Below are positions 53,530 to 64,000 of a stretch of DNA of 64,000 nt, piece after piece (position 1 is the stretch's first letter; each line of letters starts with the position of its first letter). Where the stretch lies: the NCBI RefSeq assembly GCF_008831285.2, contig NC_045138.2, forward strand, positions 36,261,115-36,325,114. The letters run 5' to 3'. The notes beneath the pieces were generated by a model that did not search any database, was not told the origin of the DNA, and saw only the letters and a list, made by a program, of their open reading frames with translations. A program made the translations under genes and the position numbers. Source of the DNA: Nymphaea colorata (taxonomy: Eukaryota > Streptophyta > Magnoliopsida > Nymphaeales > Nymphaeaceae).

Positions 53530-54666
53530 CTCGTTCCCCTCCTCTTTTCGAGTGAGTGTTGAGAGAATTACAGAGGAAGGGAGAACGAGAGAGAGAGAGA
53601 AAGAGAGCGTGGAGGAAAAAGAGGAGAGAACGAGAGAACAAGGGGGGCGACGGGAGAGATTGAAAGGAAGAAAGTGGGCGGCAAGAAGGTGAGATTTATT
53701 AATGAAAATTCCTTTTTATCAATTTTGTATTATACTGAGAATTTATTGTTTAATTAATTGCTTTTAACGATTGTTGGTGAGAAATTTTGGATTGGGTTAG
53801 TGTTTATATGGATTCTTGTGCTACAGAGAATATTTGTTGATCATATGTTGTTATATTATAGGAAATGTTTGTCGCCCCTTGATTCAGGTCTCTCTCTGTC
53901 TCTCTGATGGACCGAGGTATTTCCACAACTAGTGCACGCTTTTGTTTTTGTTTTTTTTAGCCATGATGGACATACTATGTGACTTAGAAATCAACCAAAC
54001 AAGTAAAGCGCTGAGGAATTATTGATGGCGAAGATTTAAGACATAGGATGTGTTTGAGCAAGCTGAGTCTGATAGAAATATTTTGCCCGAGGACAACTCT
54101 TGGTCAGATCGTGCTAGATAGCAACACTAAACATGCAAAGTATGGTCCTGAATCCAAATACGGATTTAAAACATATGTGCGCTAGGAACTTGTTGGTATT
54201 TGAAATTATTGTCATGCTAGGCTGCCTCCCAATAAAAGATGTCCCAAGTATGCACATGTGTACTTTATGAATGTGATGAGCCAAACATCAGAATAACATC
54301 AGAATTTATCTGGCTTATTGTATGAAGGTAAAAAATACAAGATGTCTATCAGACAGCAACTGTATTTTCTTTAGCGTGAGGGATTTTCGACTGAAGTTCA
54401 ACAGGTTAAATTATTGAGTTTTACAGAATGTGATGAGATTGTTACCTGGGCAGGCCAAACTACAGGGCTTTATTAAACCCGGTTCATGATGGATTATACA
54501 CACATCATGTACGTAACAATTCATTTTAGTTAGATATGTGAACTTATAGTTCTGTTTTCTATAGAAATTTTTGAACAGTTACGGTTGGGTTAATCATGCT
54601 GTAGTTTTGCACAGCGGAAGTAATTAAGAAGTCAGCTCTCTGAGGCCTGCACTTTTTAGTTTCAAA
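53530..54666 (+). other. Probable 5' leader exon and leader intron of UTP11
   Basis: A GA-rich leader-like stretch ends at GCAAGAAG followed by GTGAGA at 53689, a good donor. The ATG exon begins somewhere between 54565 and 54620, where CTATAG and GCACAG acceptor-like sites occur. The interval in between (about 0.9 kb) would be a leader intron. It contains a degenerate block resembling UTP11 exon 4. Confidence 0.5.
53987..54330 (+). pseudogene. Decayed UTP11-like fragment in the UTP11 leader intron
   Basis: 53987-54078 aligns by eye with UTP11 exon 4 (55235-55328) at roughly 70 percent identity; shared words include TTGATG, AAGACAT and ATGTGTT in the same order and spacing. Near 54215-54310 weaker matches to exon 5 (CAAGTA-CACAT-TA-TTT) and exon 6 (ATTTATCTG) follow each other without the 1.5-kb intron 5. 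It cannot encode a protein. It may be a processed copy or a captured fragment. The exon-4 block is the firm part; the rest is tentative. Confidence 0.5.
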
Positions 54667-57600
54667 ATGTCATCCTTGAAGAATGTAATCCACAGGCGCA
54701 TTCACAAGGAGCGGAATCAGCCGTGAGTATTACCACTTTATCTGCTTACTGATTGTTGTTATTATATAGTTATAGTTCTAAAATGTTTGGCTGGTGTACT
54801 ATCGGCAGAGAATCAAGGAAAAAGTTTGGTTTCCTTCAGAAACATAAAGACTACGTTCTAAGGGCTCGGGACTTTCATAAAAAAGAGGAAACAATCCGAG
54901 TAGGCTCTCTCTCTCTCTCTCTCGTGGACACACCCACTCACCCCTAAGACACATTACAGGTGTCTTTTTTTTTTTTTTTGTACAACAAAACAGCACTCTT
55001 AGTGGTTGCCATTGGTGAAGTATGTCTAGCTTATTGTTGTGCTTGCTTGGCTTGCAGAAACTTAAAGAGAAAGCAGCATTCAAGAACCCTGATGAATTTT
55101 ATTTTAAGATGGTCAACACAAGGACTGTTGACGGAGTACACAAATCTGAGTAATATGAAAACTATTATAGTTTTTGTTTCTAATGATCCTTTAAGTGATA
55201 TGTTTAGTTAATTTTTTGGGACTCTGTATCTCAGGAATCGAGCCAACAAATACAGTGCTGACGAACTCTTGATGATGAAGACTCAAGACATGGGCTATGT
55301 GTTACAGAAATCTCAGAGTGAAAAGAAGGTCTTTCTTTTTGGTTAAATATTTGTGTTTCTCGTATGCAACTTTTGAAATTGAACTGATTTTTTAATTTTC
55401 TTTTACCAGAAAATTGAAAGATTGTCCTCCACATTGCATTATCTAGGCAATCGTCCAGCAAGTAAACACATTTATTTTGCTGATGATAGGTAACGGCTTT
55501 TCAGATTTCTAATTTGGAGCCTTTCTTTTGAGATGATGCATACAGCCCCTTAGACAATAGAAGTTGGAAACAAGTATGTGTCATGCAGCAATGTCCACCA
55601 CACTCCTTTCTCGTGTTATTAATTCAAAATTTTGGGGGCAGGAGATTGCAGTAACTTGTGAATTCTTTACTTTAAATAATCACTAGCTAACTGCTGGTAG
55701 TCAGTAGGTACTGTTTCTTTCTATGACTTTATTGTAGTTAAAAGGTGATGTTTATCGCGGGTAGCTCTGTTTGATGTTACCTGATTGATTTAGTGTAATT
55801 TGTTTTTCTTTCTTGATGGAAAAAGAGCTATGATGAGGTTGCCATGTGCTGTATCCAGTTTGGGTGAATACCTCTTACCTGTCTCTTTGTCTGGCTGAGT
55901 TGTGTGTCTTGGTTGGTGTTGAATCTTCTGAATGTAGTTCTTTTACCTGAACGATGAAACTATGACTCTCTGCAGAATGAGCTCGACATCATGTTGAATT
56001 CTGGTTTTCCAGTTGCCTGTTAGCATCTTCTCCAACCTGCCCACTATTTATCCCTTTGCTATCTTTCTTGCATTGTTTAGGTTGCTTAGGTGTTGCTATT
56101 TTCAGGTCAGCAATCAGTCAGTACACCTGATTCAGGTTAATGTCATCACAATATGCCTGGCTCTGATTGGGCTGTATTCTATGTTCTGTCATCAATGTCC
56201 AGTCTTGGTGACATTGTCTTTATTAGTCTGGTTCACTAGAAGGGGTATAACCCATTCTCTAAATGTTTTAGATTTTCTCTGGGAATTTTTTGGACTTTTG
56301 AGTAACAGGGTAATAAAAAAATGAATTTATGCTTGTGTGGATGATCATGTTCTCATTGTGCATGGCCTGGAAAATCTTTGAGATGGACCTTCTACTTACC
56401 TTGGCCGGTTCCAGATTAGTTCCCTAAATTATATTTTCATCTGGAAGTAAACTTGCATTGCATGAAGGCCAAATCCCAAACGTCATGACTGCACATCAGG
56501 GAATAGATGCCGTCTTAATGAACATGCTTTTAAAAGCATATCTCATTAATCGCACACATGATTGGGTCTCTTGAGAGAGTCTCGTACATCCCAACTTGTC
56601 AAACCATTGGACCCTTACTCTTGTGACTGGAGAGGGAGTTTAAGTGACACCTCATATCATGATTAGACATTTGAGATGGATGTCTCATGACCCTAGCGTG
56701 CCACACCCTTGGAGAGAATCGCTCCTCCTTTCTTTTCTTCCTCCTGCTTGTTACAAAGAATTGCCAATTTAAGTTTCTGTTTGCTTGACAAGGGTACTAC
56801 TAGTTGACTTCTGGTATGAGCTTCACGGGGAAGTCAAATCCATGTTCTCTTTAATCTCAGGTTTCTATATGTGCCTGCTGATGGCAGCCAGTTCCCTAGT
56901 TAGGCCCTTGTTGTATTGGTTTTGATCTTGCTGGATGCTAACAGAATTCTTGTTTGTTGTCTGTGTGACCTAGGGAGGAGGCTAAAGAGATAAGATCACA
57001 TTTATCTGAAAAAGAAGCGTCTCCCCATTCTAGATCTGCAGATATGCCTGAAATAATAAAGTACCATTTTCTCCTCTATTATAGCCAATCATCTGTTTTT
57101 TGTCTTTTTATTCTGAACTTTTCATTGTATGTTTCCTCAATTTTTAAAGTCTAATTGAAATTAGTGCAAAGTTACAAATTGTGAAGAATCAGGTTCATCA
57201 GATTATCAGGAAATAATAAATTTTCTCTATGATCATCATCTAGGAGCCAGATGCATTTTACTTTGGATTAAAAAGTTGGATTGTTGGTTTTCTGATTCAG
57301 AAACTCCAGCTAGTGAGTTCTGCATTGAACCGGGTACCAGAGGTGGTCCTCTTTTAAATGCTCAATTCAGGAAAAACCAATCATACAACTTGATAAACAC
57401 CTGTGGCTAGTTTATTTGTCAAACTGTTAGCCTTTCCTTCTGCTTCATTTTCAGTGTACAGTGTAATTAAGACTGTCCATTCTCTTTAGCTTAGTAGTCA
57501 AAAGCACGGGGACTTAGGTGGCCACCTAGGCTCCCAAGTGATCAAAATGTCTTAAAACTTTTCTTCTTTTTCCTCATTCTATTTTTACCTTTCTTCTTTT

Positions 57601-58058
57601 TTCGATTTTGATTCTTGCATTTCTTTTTCTTCTCGTTCTCCTCCTTGCTCTTTTTTTCCCCTTCATTTACCATTTTTGGGCCGGTTAGGCTCACCCTTTT
57701 GCAAGTCCACTGCTTAGGCCTGCCTAGCACCTTTGGCTACTAAGCCCTCTAGTGAGATTCTTGTGTGTATGCTATTCAGGAAAACTGCTGCATCGTATGA
57801 GGAATTGGAGGCCAGGAAGAAGAGAGTGCATACTTTAGAAAGGATGCACATGAACATGGCATTGCAGAGGGAGTTGCAGGTTCTTCTCTTCTCCTGTACA
57901 TATAGCATCATGCAATCACCACACTTCACGGTTCTTTCTAAGATTTTATGATTTCTTTTGATCAGAAGAAAGGAAGAAAAAGGAAGCTTCGTGATGATGA
58001 GCTTGTTTGCCCGACAGACCAACCTGTGTACAAATGGCGGAAGGAGAGGAAACGTTAG
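54667..58058 (+). CDS. UTP11: U3 snoRNA-associated protein 11 (UTP11)
   Basis: Eight coding exons: 54667-54722, 54809-54899, 55058-55149, 55235-55328, 55410-55489, 56974-57060, 57780-57879 and 57966-58058, giving 230 residues with all phases closing. UTP11 is a nucleolar component of the small-subunit processome and is needed for 18S rRNA maturation. The N-terminus MSSLKNVIHRRIHKERNQP is followed by the family signature KKFGFLQKHKDYVLRARDFH, then NPDEFYFKMV and QDMGYVLQK. LHYLG and the C-terminal basic KKGRKRKLRDD complete it. Length is as usual for the plant family. Introns 5 and 6 are long (1484 and 719 bp), the latter with a polypurine element. The first coding exon ends after two bases of a Pro codon at an unusual CC-GTGAGT border, which is still a valid donor. 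Confidence 0.94.
57500..57740 (-). repeat. Polypurine-cored dispersed element, copy B
   Basis: On the minus strand it begins GGTGCTAGGCAGGCCTAAG, has a purine-rich core of about 120 bases, and ends near GAGCCTAGGTGGCCACC. The start matches copy A in the UBC22 leader intron. It lies in UTP11 intron 6, opposite to transcription, ending about 40 bases before exon 7. Confidence 0.5.
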
Positions 58059-58640
58059 ATGGAGTGGAAGGACCGACTAAAAGAACAATCAGACTCAACG
58101 GGAGGTCCGTCATAGTGTACTTTGTTTTTGAAAAATGTGTCACAAATATCACTTGATTGTCAGAAGAAAATTTTTTGGTAGGCCATTTAAGGAATTCTCT
58201 TCTAGGCACTTTTACGTAAATCGATGCTTTTTTTCAACTTTCGGAATGACTGATGAGAGACCCATTCATGAGCTGTATCCTTGTTGTAAAGGATTTCTGG
58301 AGAAATTTTCATGGGAATGAGAAATTCACTTCCTTTTATGGATGATCGATGTGGTTAAGAACTTATGTAGAATCAATGGCATAACTGGGCCTCCTTAAGT
58401 CTACCCGAGCTGCGTCTCTAATGTATTTGGACCTGACTCGGATTGATGTTGATAAGTCTTCTGCTTGGGGACAAAGTTGAAATCTAACCGTCTCATAAAT
58501 GAGATGGTTGGACAACTTTTGGTTCGTTCCACCGTTTTTTGAATTAAAATGGTTTGGAGTAAGTTACTACTCTCTCTGGTCCCCTTAGAAGCAGAGAGAT
58601 CAGAGATGAAGCAATCGAGTCGTAGGATCCCAGGTTGGTG

Positions 58641-58723
58641 CGGGACCGCGGTGGCTCGGGACCTACAGCTTCCGCCTTGAGTCCTTGACAGGGCAGTGCT
58701 CTGACCAATTGAACTACAATGTC
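58641..58723 (-). pseudogene. Plastid-derived tRNA-Asp(GUC) pseudogene
   Basis: On the minus strand ATTGTAGTTCAATTGGTCAG, AGCAC-GCCCTGTCAAGG and GGCGGAAGCTG match chloroplast trnD-GUC. The anticodon GTC is kept, but a nine-base duplication (CAAGG-ACT-CAAGG) interrupts the anticodon stem and both acceptor strands have changed. It is a nuclear insertion of organelle DNA, not a working tRNA. I could not identify flanking plastid sequence. Confidence 0.8.
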
Positions 58724-59669
58724 AAGAAAATGTTTACTTTGATTTTATATTTTATTTCGTTGACCCATAGCTTTGTAGAGAACTCATCGAAGGAAAAAAG
58801 GTGTAATCACGGATATACCTTAATGTACATATCTACATAGATATAAGAGAAGATGGGTATATTCCAGTTTGTACCCGAGCAACACCTGTTTTTTTTTTTT
58901 TTTTTTTTTTTATCTTGGGATGCATTCGATACGTGATCTGAAATAGAACCGAGTCAAAACATGAGCTGCAAATTATCTTTTAGATCTTTCAGCTTCGTTA
59001 GAACGGTGGTTTCAGTAAATCGAAGTGGGTATGGTTTCTTTGTCTTCACATAACGAAAAACAACTCTTCTGGTGGGTGATGTGGCTATGCTGTCAAGATG
59101 TCACATGATATTTGAACTTACGAACGCTGTGCTAACCCCTTGAATTGATGGTTGCATGGTCATTGTTAAAAGATGCTATCTCACCTGGTTTAAAAGAAAA
59201 TCTGTTGAAACTTTATCGGTTCGTACTTAAGTTGATTCGATCATATTCAACAACCCGGCAGAAGGTTCAGTTTTTAACATAGGAATGACCAATGTGCTCT
59301 TTGAAAAACTTCTCATGTGTCTCTTGTTCACCAAAATTGTACTTCGGATTTTGCTGCAGAGACTTCCGGACTGCCATCAGATTTAAATTTTGAAACATTT
59401 GTCATGGTAGATCTTTTGGGTTGCCGCAGAATTTTGCTACCCTGTGGGATTTTGAGTCTAAACAGTATAGATCACAACGGCATAATCAGATTTGACCAAG
59501 ACGAATGTAGAACATTGAATTTTTAGTAATAGTTTGCAGGTGCTGCTTGCACAAGTTCCCAAGTCATTACAGTCGTTCGTTCGCAACTTTGACATCATAT
59601 TAATGCACCATGATGTAGGTCGAATATTGTCAAGTCCAGCTCCTACAAATCTTGTATGTTGGCTCATAG

Positions 59670-60030
59670 TTAGAGATGTTAACAGACCGGATTCGAATGA
59701 GAGTACCGTATCTAATTTAGCTGATGTTCACATATTCATATTGAAATTTGGAAAATGAGGATGAAGAAAAGTCTATTAACATTATTCGAATCCAATTTTT
59801 AAATACGCATTATGAGTTTGATATGAATCCCACCCTTTGTTTTCACATCCAACCCAAATTTGAATTTTAAATATACAACCGAATCTAAAGTTCATTATGA
59901 TATGTTAAAAAGCAAAATTCAAAAAATATATAAACATTGGAAACAAATCCTGATTCGAGTTCAAAACTAAATCTGAAACTGAATAAATCTCATTTTTTAA
60001 GTCTGAATCCGATTCGATCATCTAAGACGT
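59670..60030. repeat. Degenerate TCGGATTCGAA-word repeat, copy 3
   Basis: Contains CCGGATTCGAATG, ATTCGAATCC, ATTCGAGTTC and GAATCCGATTCG words in AT-rich DNA, like the two earlier copies. Confidence 0.4.
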
Positions 60031-60554
60031 CAGCTCTTTTTCCATACATGGCTTTAAACTCTATCAATTTTTGAAAGGGGAGAGAGAGAGAAGCTGTATA
60101 CTAAATTTCAATCATGAAATCAGAGAGAAGGGTCCACTTGAGCAGTTGAGTAATAGTGGATATTTATGACTCTTGGCCTTTACTCCTTCAGTCACAAACT
60201 CCTTTCTCTGCATTGAGTCTTCCCCTCTCTCTCTCCCCTTTTTTTTTTTAATGGCCATAAAGTCATCTCCTATTGTCAGTTGGGATGTAGGGCACATGGG
60301 GTGCCCTTTAAATTCAATTTCCCATTAATACACATCTAACCCAAGAGAGAGAGAGAGAGAGAGACAGAGCTCAGACTTTGACATAGTAGTCAAATCTGTA
60401 CTCCCTCTCATACATTCATAAATGCTCCACATTTACAAGCCTTTCACTGTTAGAAGCAGACTATCCTCTTAACTCCCTGCTCTTTCCAACTTTCTTTGCT
60501 AACAAAATGGAACAAATCATGGAAAAGTTTCCAACTTTCTCTCTCTCTCTCTCT

Positions 60555-60558
<4 letters not shown>

Positions 60559-60599
<41 letters not shown>
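60559..60599. repeat. (TA)n microsatellite
   Basis: About 20 TA units, directly between a CT run and a GA run. Confidence 0.9.
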
Positions 60600-60602
<3 letters not shown>

Positions 60603-60742
60603 AGAGAGAGAGATGTATATGTCTTACACGATAAAAACATGGAGAAAGACAGGAAAACTGGGCAGCGAGAGAGAGAGAGAGAGAGAGATGTATATGTCTT
60701 ACACGATAAAAACATGGAGAAAGACAGGAAAACTGGGCAGCA
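60600..60742 (+). repeat. 75-bp tandem duplication with (GA)n spacer
   Basis: ATGTATATGTCTTACACG begins at 60613 and again at 60688, and both copies continue identically through AAAGACAGGAAAACTGGGCA. A GA run heads each copy, longer in the second. Recent by its identity. Confidence 0.9.
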
Positions 60743-61109
60743 TACGTACCATCGAAGCAGAGAAAACAAATGGGCCATTAATTTGGCCGACGCACGGGAG
60801 CGGAACTGGAGTCTACATTCACTGGCTTCACTTAGTCCTAGGGACCAGGTTCCGTCCCACCCGGATATCATACTTGTATTAGAATCTGTTTGCTGAGCTT
60901 TGAATGTGAATCGTTATCTGACAAGAACAAAATTAACCGGATTCAACAGTCGCATCTGAATTCCGTTTAGGTTCTTCCAACCGATCGTCGATCAATTGCA
61001 CGAGTATGCGAGTCTAACTTTTACATAAAAAATTTGGATTCCAAATGATGTTTGATAATTAAATTTAAATAGTATATTCTTGTCCCTCACGTCACTGGTC
61101 GGACGTAAG

Positions 61110-61110
<1 letters not shown>

Positions 61111-61146
<36 letters not shown>
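61111..61146. repeat. (TA)n microsatellite
   Basis: About 17 TA units with one interruption near the right end. Confidence 0.85.
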
Positions 61147-61625
61147 CTGAGTAAAGTAATTTTATATATGATATCAAACAATGATTCTTATATTAATCTA
61201 TAAAGTCCCTGTATTCACTTAGTTTAAAAAATGAGAGATAGTGTGTGAATGCTTAGCTCGCTTTAAACAAGGTAAATGTACCATGGGATTGGCGGAAGTA
61301 CCAAAGTTTTCATTTACAAAATTCTCAAGTCCTTCCTCTGCCAACAAACAGATTGTCTTTTGCTTTTTCTTTTTTTTTTTTATGATGTTTGATATTGGTA
61401 CGTGGATTAGCTGACACAAAAAGAAAGGATCTTAACTAATAAAAATTTACATTCGATTGTTTGATGAAGACATAAATAAATGAAACTTTTTGGACTGTCA
61501 AGATCTAATCTCTTATTTAAAAATTGCTCTCTTCACATGTTATTTTCTTACAATTGCCGGACATTGTGGTTAGAAAATTTATGGTCCCACACTTGGGTAT
61601 GTAAAAGGGAAACCTCTACCAACTG

Positions 61626-61628
<3 letters not shown>

Positions 61629-61656
<28 letters not shown>

Positions 61657-61740
61657 TTGAAGGGTACCAATTCAAAAAAATTTATCCTTTTCAAAAACAC
61701 AGTAAAATGATTGGGGGGCACCAATATATAAATAAACAAG
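61629..61740 (-). mobile_element. Possible poly(A)-tailed retroposon end
   Basis: On the minus strand a short sequence with TTGGTGCCCCCCAATCA and TTGGTACCCTTCAAT runs into about 27 A. The tail suggests a LINE or SINE 3' end. No reverse transcriptase and no target duplication were identified. Confidence 0.25.
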
Positions 61741-63399
61741 TGATTTGGGAATAACCAATATGTAAATAACTAAAACTTATAGTACTATGTGGGTAATTGC
61801 GAACGCAAACCCACAAGTGGCTAAACAAAACCACCAGTAAACTATGTGCAAGCTAGATCCAAACCAGATAAGGTTTGATATCATATTTTATTTATCGAAT
61901 CTGACTGAACTAATATAGTTAATTGACCCATTGGAATCCCCATCTCACGGAAAGAACCTCACTAGCCAGTGGCTGATATTTATATGTATTTATTTTTTTT
62001 TTTCCAAATAAACAAAAACCTTTATCTTATACATAAGATCGCGTCAGTGAATAAATGGTGACTATTAGTTATTTATTCAGAGGCACCTAACTCACTAACT
62101 AGAGCCGTCAGATTTATCATGATGGATGGTTAAGAGAAAAACAATAACAAGAAAATGCAAACTAATACTATATAACAAAAATGTTCATAATTATTAAAAT
62201 ATTTTCTCACCAAACTCTAATCTTGTAGATGTTAACAATGTTTTCACAAAAAATATATATTGAGTTAATCAACATTTTATAGTTTAGTAAATTTTATAAT
62301 GATATTGACTGGATTACATATAAGCCTAGATAACCATGTGCAAGATAAGGAGATGTCCCTAGTTGTTGACTCTTCAGTACTACCAGTAGCAGTCAACAAA
62401 ATGCCCTAAATTAAGGTTTCTCTATGGGCAGCACTAATTACATGAACCAACGATCACGGGACTACCAATTCTAAACCCTTGAAGAATTTGATCCATATTT
62501 TGAATTTTTATGCTTTTCTTCGTTCGAATCTCAGCTTTTGAAAAAAAAAAATAGATTAATTTATCAAATAAAGAATAAAGTCATATAAAGCATCACTGTT
62601 GCTTCAATAGTAAAAAACTTTGTCAAATATTTTATTTTTCCATATATAAAATTTTGGAGTCTCACTGGACCATGTGTTAGCTAGATGGGGTTGACCCCAG
62701 TTGTTGACTCCTGAGTTTACTAGCTTTTATCTGCACAAGAATCAAGATATTGCACAGACATTGGGTTACTAATCAACACTGAGTTTCAGGGACAAGTCCC
62801 AAGACTTCTTTGTCTTAGATTTGGGAAAAAAAAAAAAAAAACATTTGATTCAAACAATAGATGTAGGTTTGTTGTTGAAATTCATGGATCTAAAATCTTT
62901 CAACTTAAGATCTCAGGATTCCAGATCCCTCCATCTGATATCTAAACACACAAAATATATAAATATCCTTCACTTGGATTTTCTGTTTTCCATCAAACAC
63001 GGATTTTATGGGGTCTGGTGAAATACGGATTGTAAAAGCACCACCCACAACTTAAGCTTAGTTTTTGTTCCCCATGAGGTCAATATTTAAATACCTTCAG
63101 ATATTTCATCAACGTAATTAAGAATATGTTTTTCAGGAAAATTCTCCCCTAAATGACTGCATATAAAGGATTAAGAAAAAAGCAAAAGTATATTTTTTCT
63201 TACAATAAAAAATGGAAAATAACGGGATATTTCCGTAGCTGCTGATAATAACAAATAACGGGATATAGTCCGAGGTCTTCTATCCGATCTGGGCTTTGAC
63301 CGGAGAGACTAAACCGAGCCGAGCCGAGCCAACGGAGTTCGGCTTGCCGTAACTATTCTTAATATTTTAACGTCGTTTAACCTAATCGCCGTTTACTTT

Positions 63400-64000
63400 A
63401 ACCCCGTAACGGTTAAAACGCAGAGTAGGACGAAAACACCACGAACTTTTGTTTACGCAAATTCATAGCCTTACTAGTCTTCACTCTTCCGTTTCTCAAG
63501 ATCTCAGGGACAAAATTGAATAACAAAAAATCGCTCCTTACGCTTCTGCTGGAAGGTGAAAGGTCGTTCTCTCCTCCCGCCGACTCTCTCTCTTTCGCTC
63601 TGGCGAGAAAACGAGTGCTGGGAGCAGTCCTGAGGCATTATTTTATCTCCTTCGGATCGAGCATCCGGTTTCTTGGCCACCCACAAACGCGAAGATCTGC
63701 TATACTGGAGGGAGATTGAGGAAAAGTAAAGAATCAGGCGAAATTGGTTTCCGGATCTCCGGTTTCTTGCGCAGGACGATCACCGGAGCATGCCATGGTT
63801 CCTCACCTTCTATCTGCAAGCGAATCGTTAGATGTGTATGCTTTTCTTTTAGCTTGTGTATATTTTTGGCTCTCTTATCCGCAATTTCTTTCATGATGTC
63901 GCATTTTCTCAGTGAATTTTATAGTGATAAGAGAGTTATTGCTCTACCCATCTATTCTTTCCCGCTCTTCTTCCGTACTTTCTCATAGTTTCCTGGTTCC
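63400..64000 (+). promoter_or_regulatory. Probable promoter and 5' leader of a rightward gene leaving the window
   Basis: From about 63480 the composition shifts to CT-rich leader-like DNA. An ATG at 63800 opens MVPHLLSASESLD, with a possible donor GTGTAT after the Asp codon. I do not recognise the product and the frame may be leader only. Confidence 0.3.

Larger units (their letters stand above)
58059..63400. other. Intergenic, repeats only
   Basis: Begins with the UTP11 3'UTR. Contains the plastid-like tRNA-Asp pseudogene, poly(T) runs at 58889-58911 and 61629-61655, a third TCGAATC-word repeat (59.7-60.0 kb), (TA)n runs and a 75-bp tandem duplication. No coding region supported. Confidence 0.45.

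Overview
This window is nuclear DNA from a flowering plant. The genes are intron-rich with GT-AG introns. The protein set (CIPK kinase, UBC22-type E2, plant calmodulin, DUF3741/DUF4378 protein, SnRK1 beta subunit) is plant-specific or plant-typed. Intergenic DNA is AT-rich with many (AT)n, (GA)n and (TTC)n runs, one decayed Ty1/copia fossil and a plastid-derived tRNA pseudogene. I cannot fix the plant family from the sequence.

Layout: 1-687 (+) last two coding exons of a COP9 signalosome subunit 2 gene. 1100-9400 has no gene I can support and holds a minus-strand copia fossil near 5.4-6.1 kb. 10083-14393 (+) complete 14-exon CIPK3-like kinase. 18.4-23.6 kb (+) UBC22/UBE2S-type ubiquitin-conjugating enzyme, with a 5'UTR intron and a start codon alone at the end of an exon. 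25059-27457 (-) two-exon calmodulin. 27.7-32.4 kb no supported gene. 32395-35918 (-) three-exon DUF3741/DUF4378 (LONGIFOLIA/TRM-like) gene. 36.1-41.0 kb no supported gene. 41082-45020 (-) three-exon membrane-anchored cupin protein. 45358-45430 (+) tRNA-Phe(GAA) and 46020-46091 (-) tRNA-Trp(CCA), facing each other. 48045-51298 (-) SnRK1 beta subunit (KINB1-like). 53.5-58.06 kb (+) UTP11, a U3 processome protein. 58.1-64 kb is mostly repeats, with a possible promoter and 5' leader of a rightward gene at the end.

Each gene model was assembled by hand: splice phases close at every junction and total CDS lengths are multiples of three (CIPK 452 aa, UBC22 268 aa, CaM 149 aa, DUF3741 protein 390 aa, cupin 245 aa, KINB 291 aa, UTP11 230 aa). 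The genes are not an operon; each appears independently transcribed. Calcium and energy signalling (CIPK, calmodulin, SnRK1 beta) and ubiquitin control (CSN2, UBC22) recur, but nothing here shows co-regulation.

The most interesting signals are a decayed UTP11-like copy lying in the 5' intron of UTP11 itself, a near-perfect in-frame 18-residue duplication in UBC22, the ATG-only coding end of a UBC22 exon, and two polypurine elements of one family inserted in introns of two different genes.
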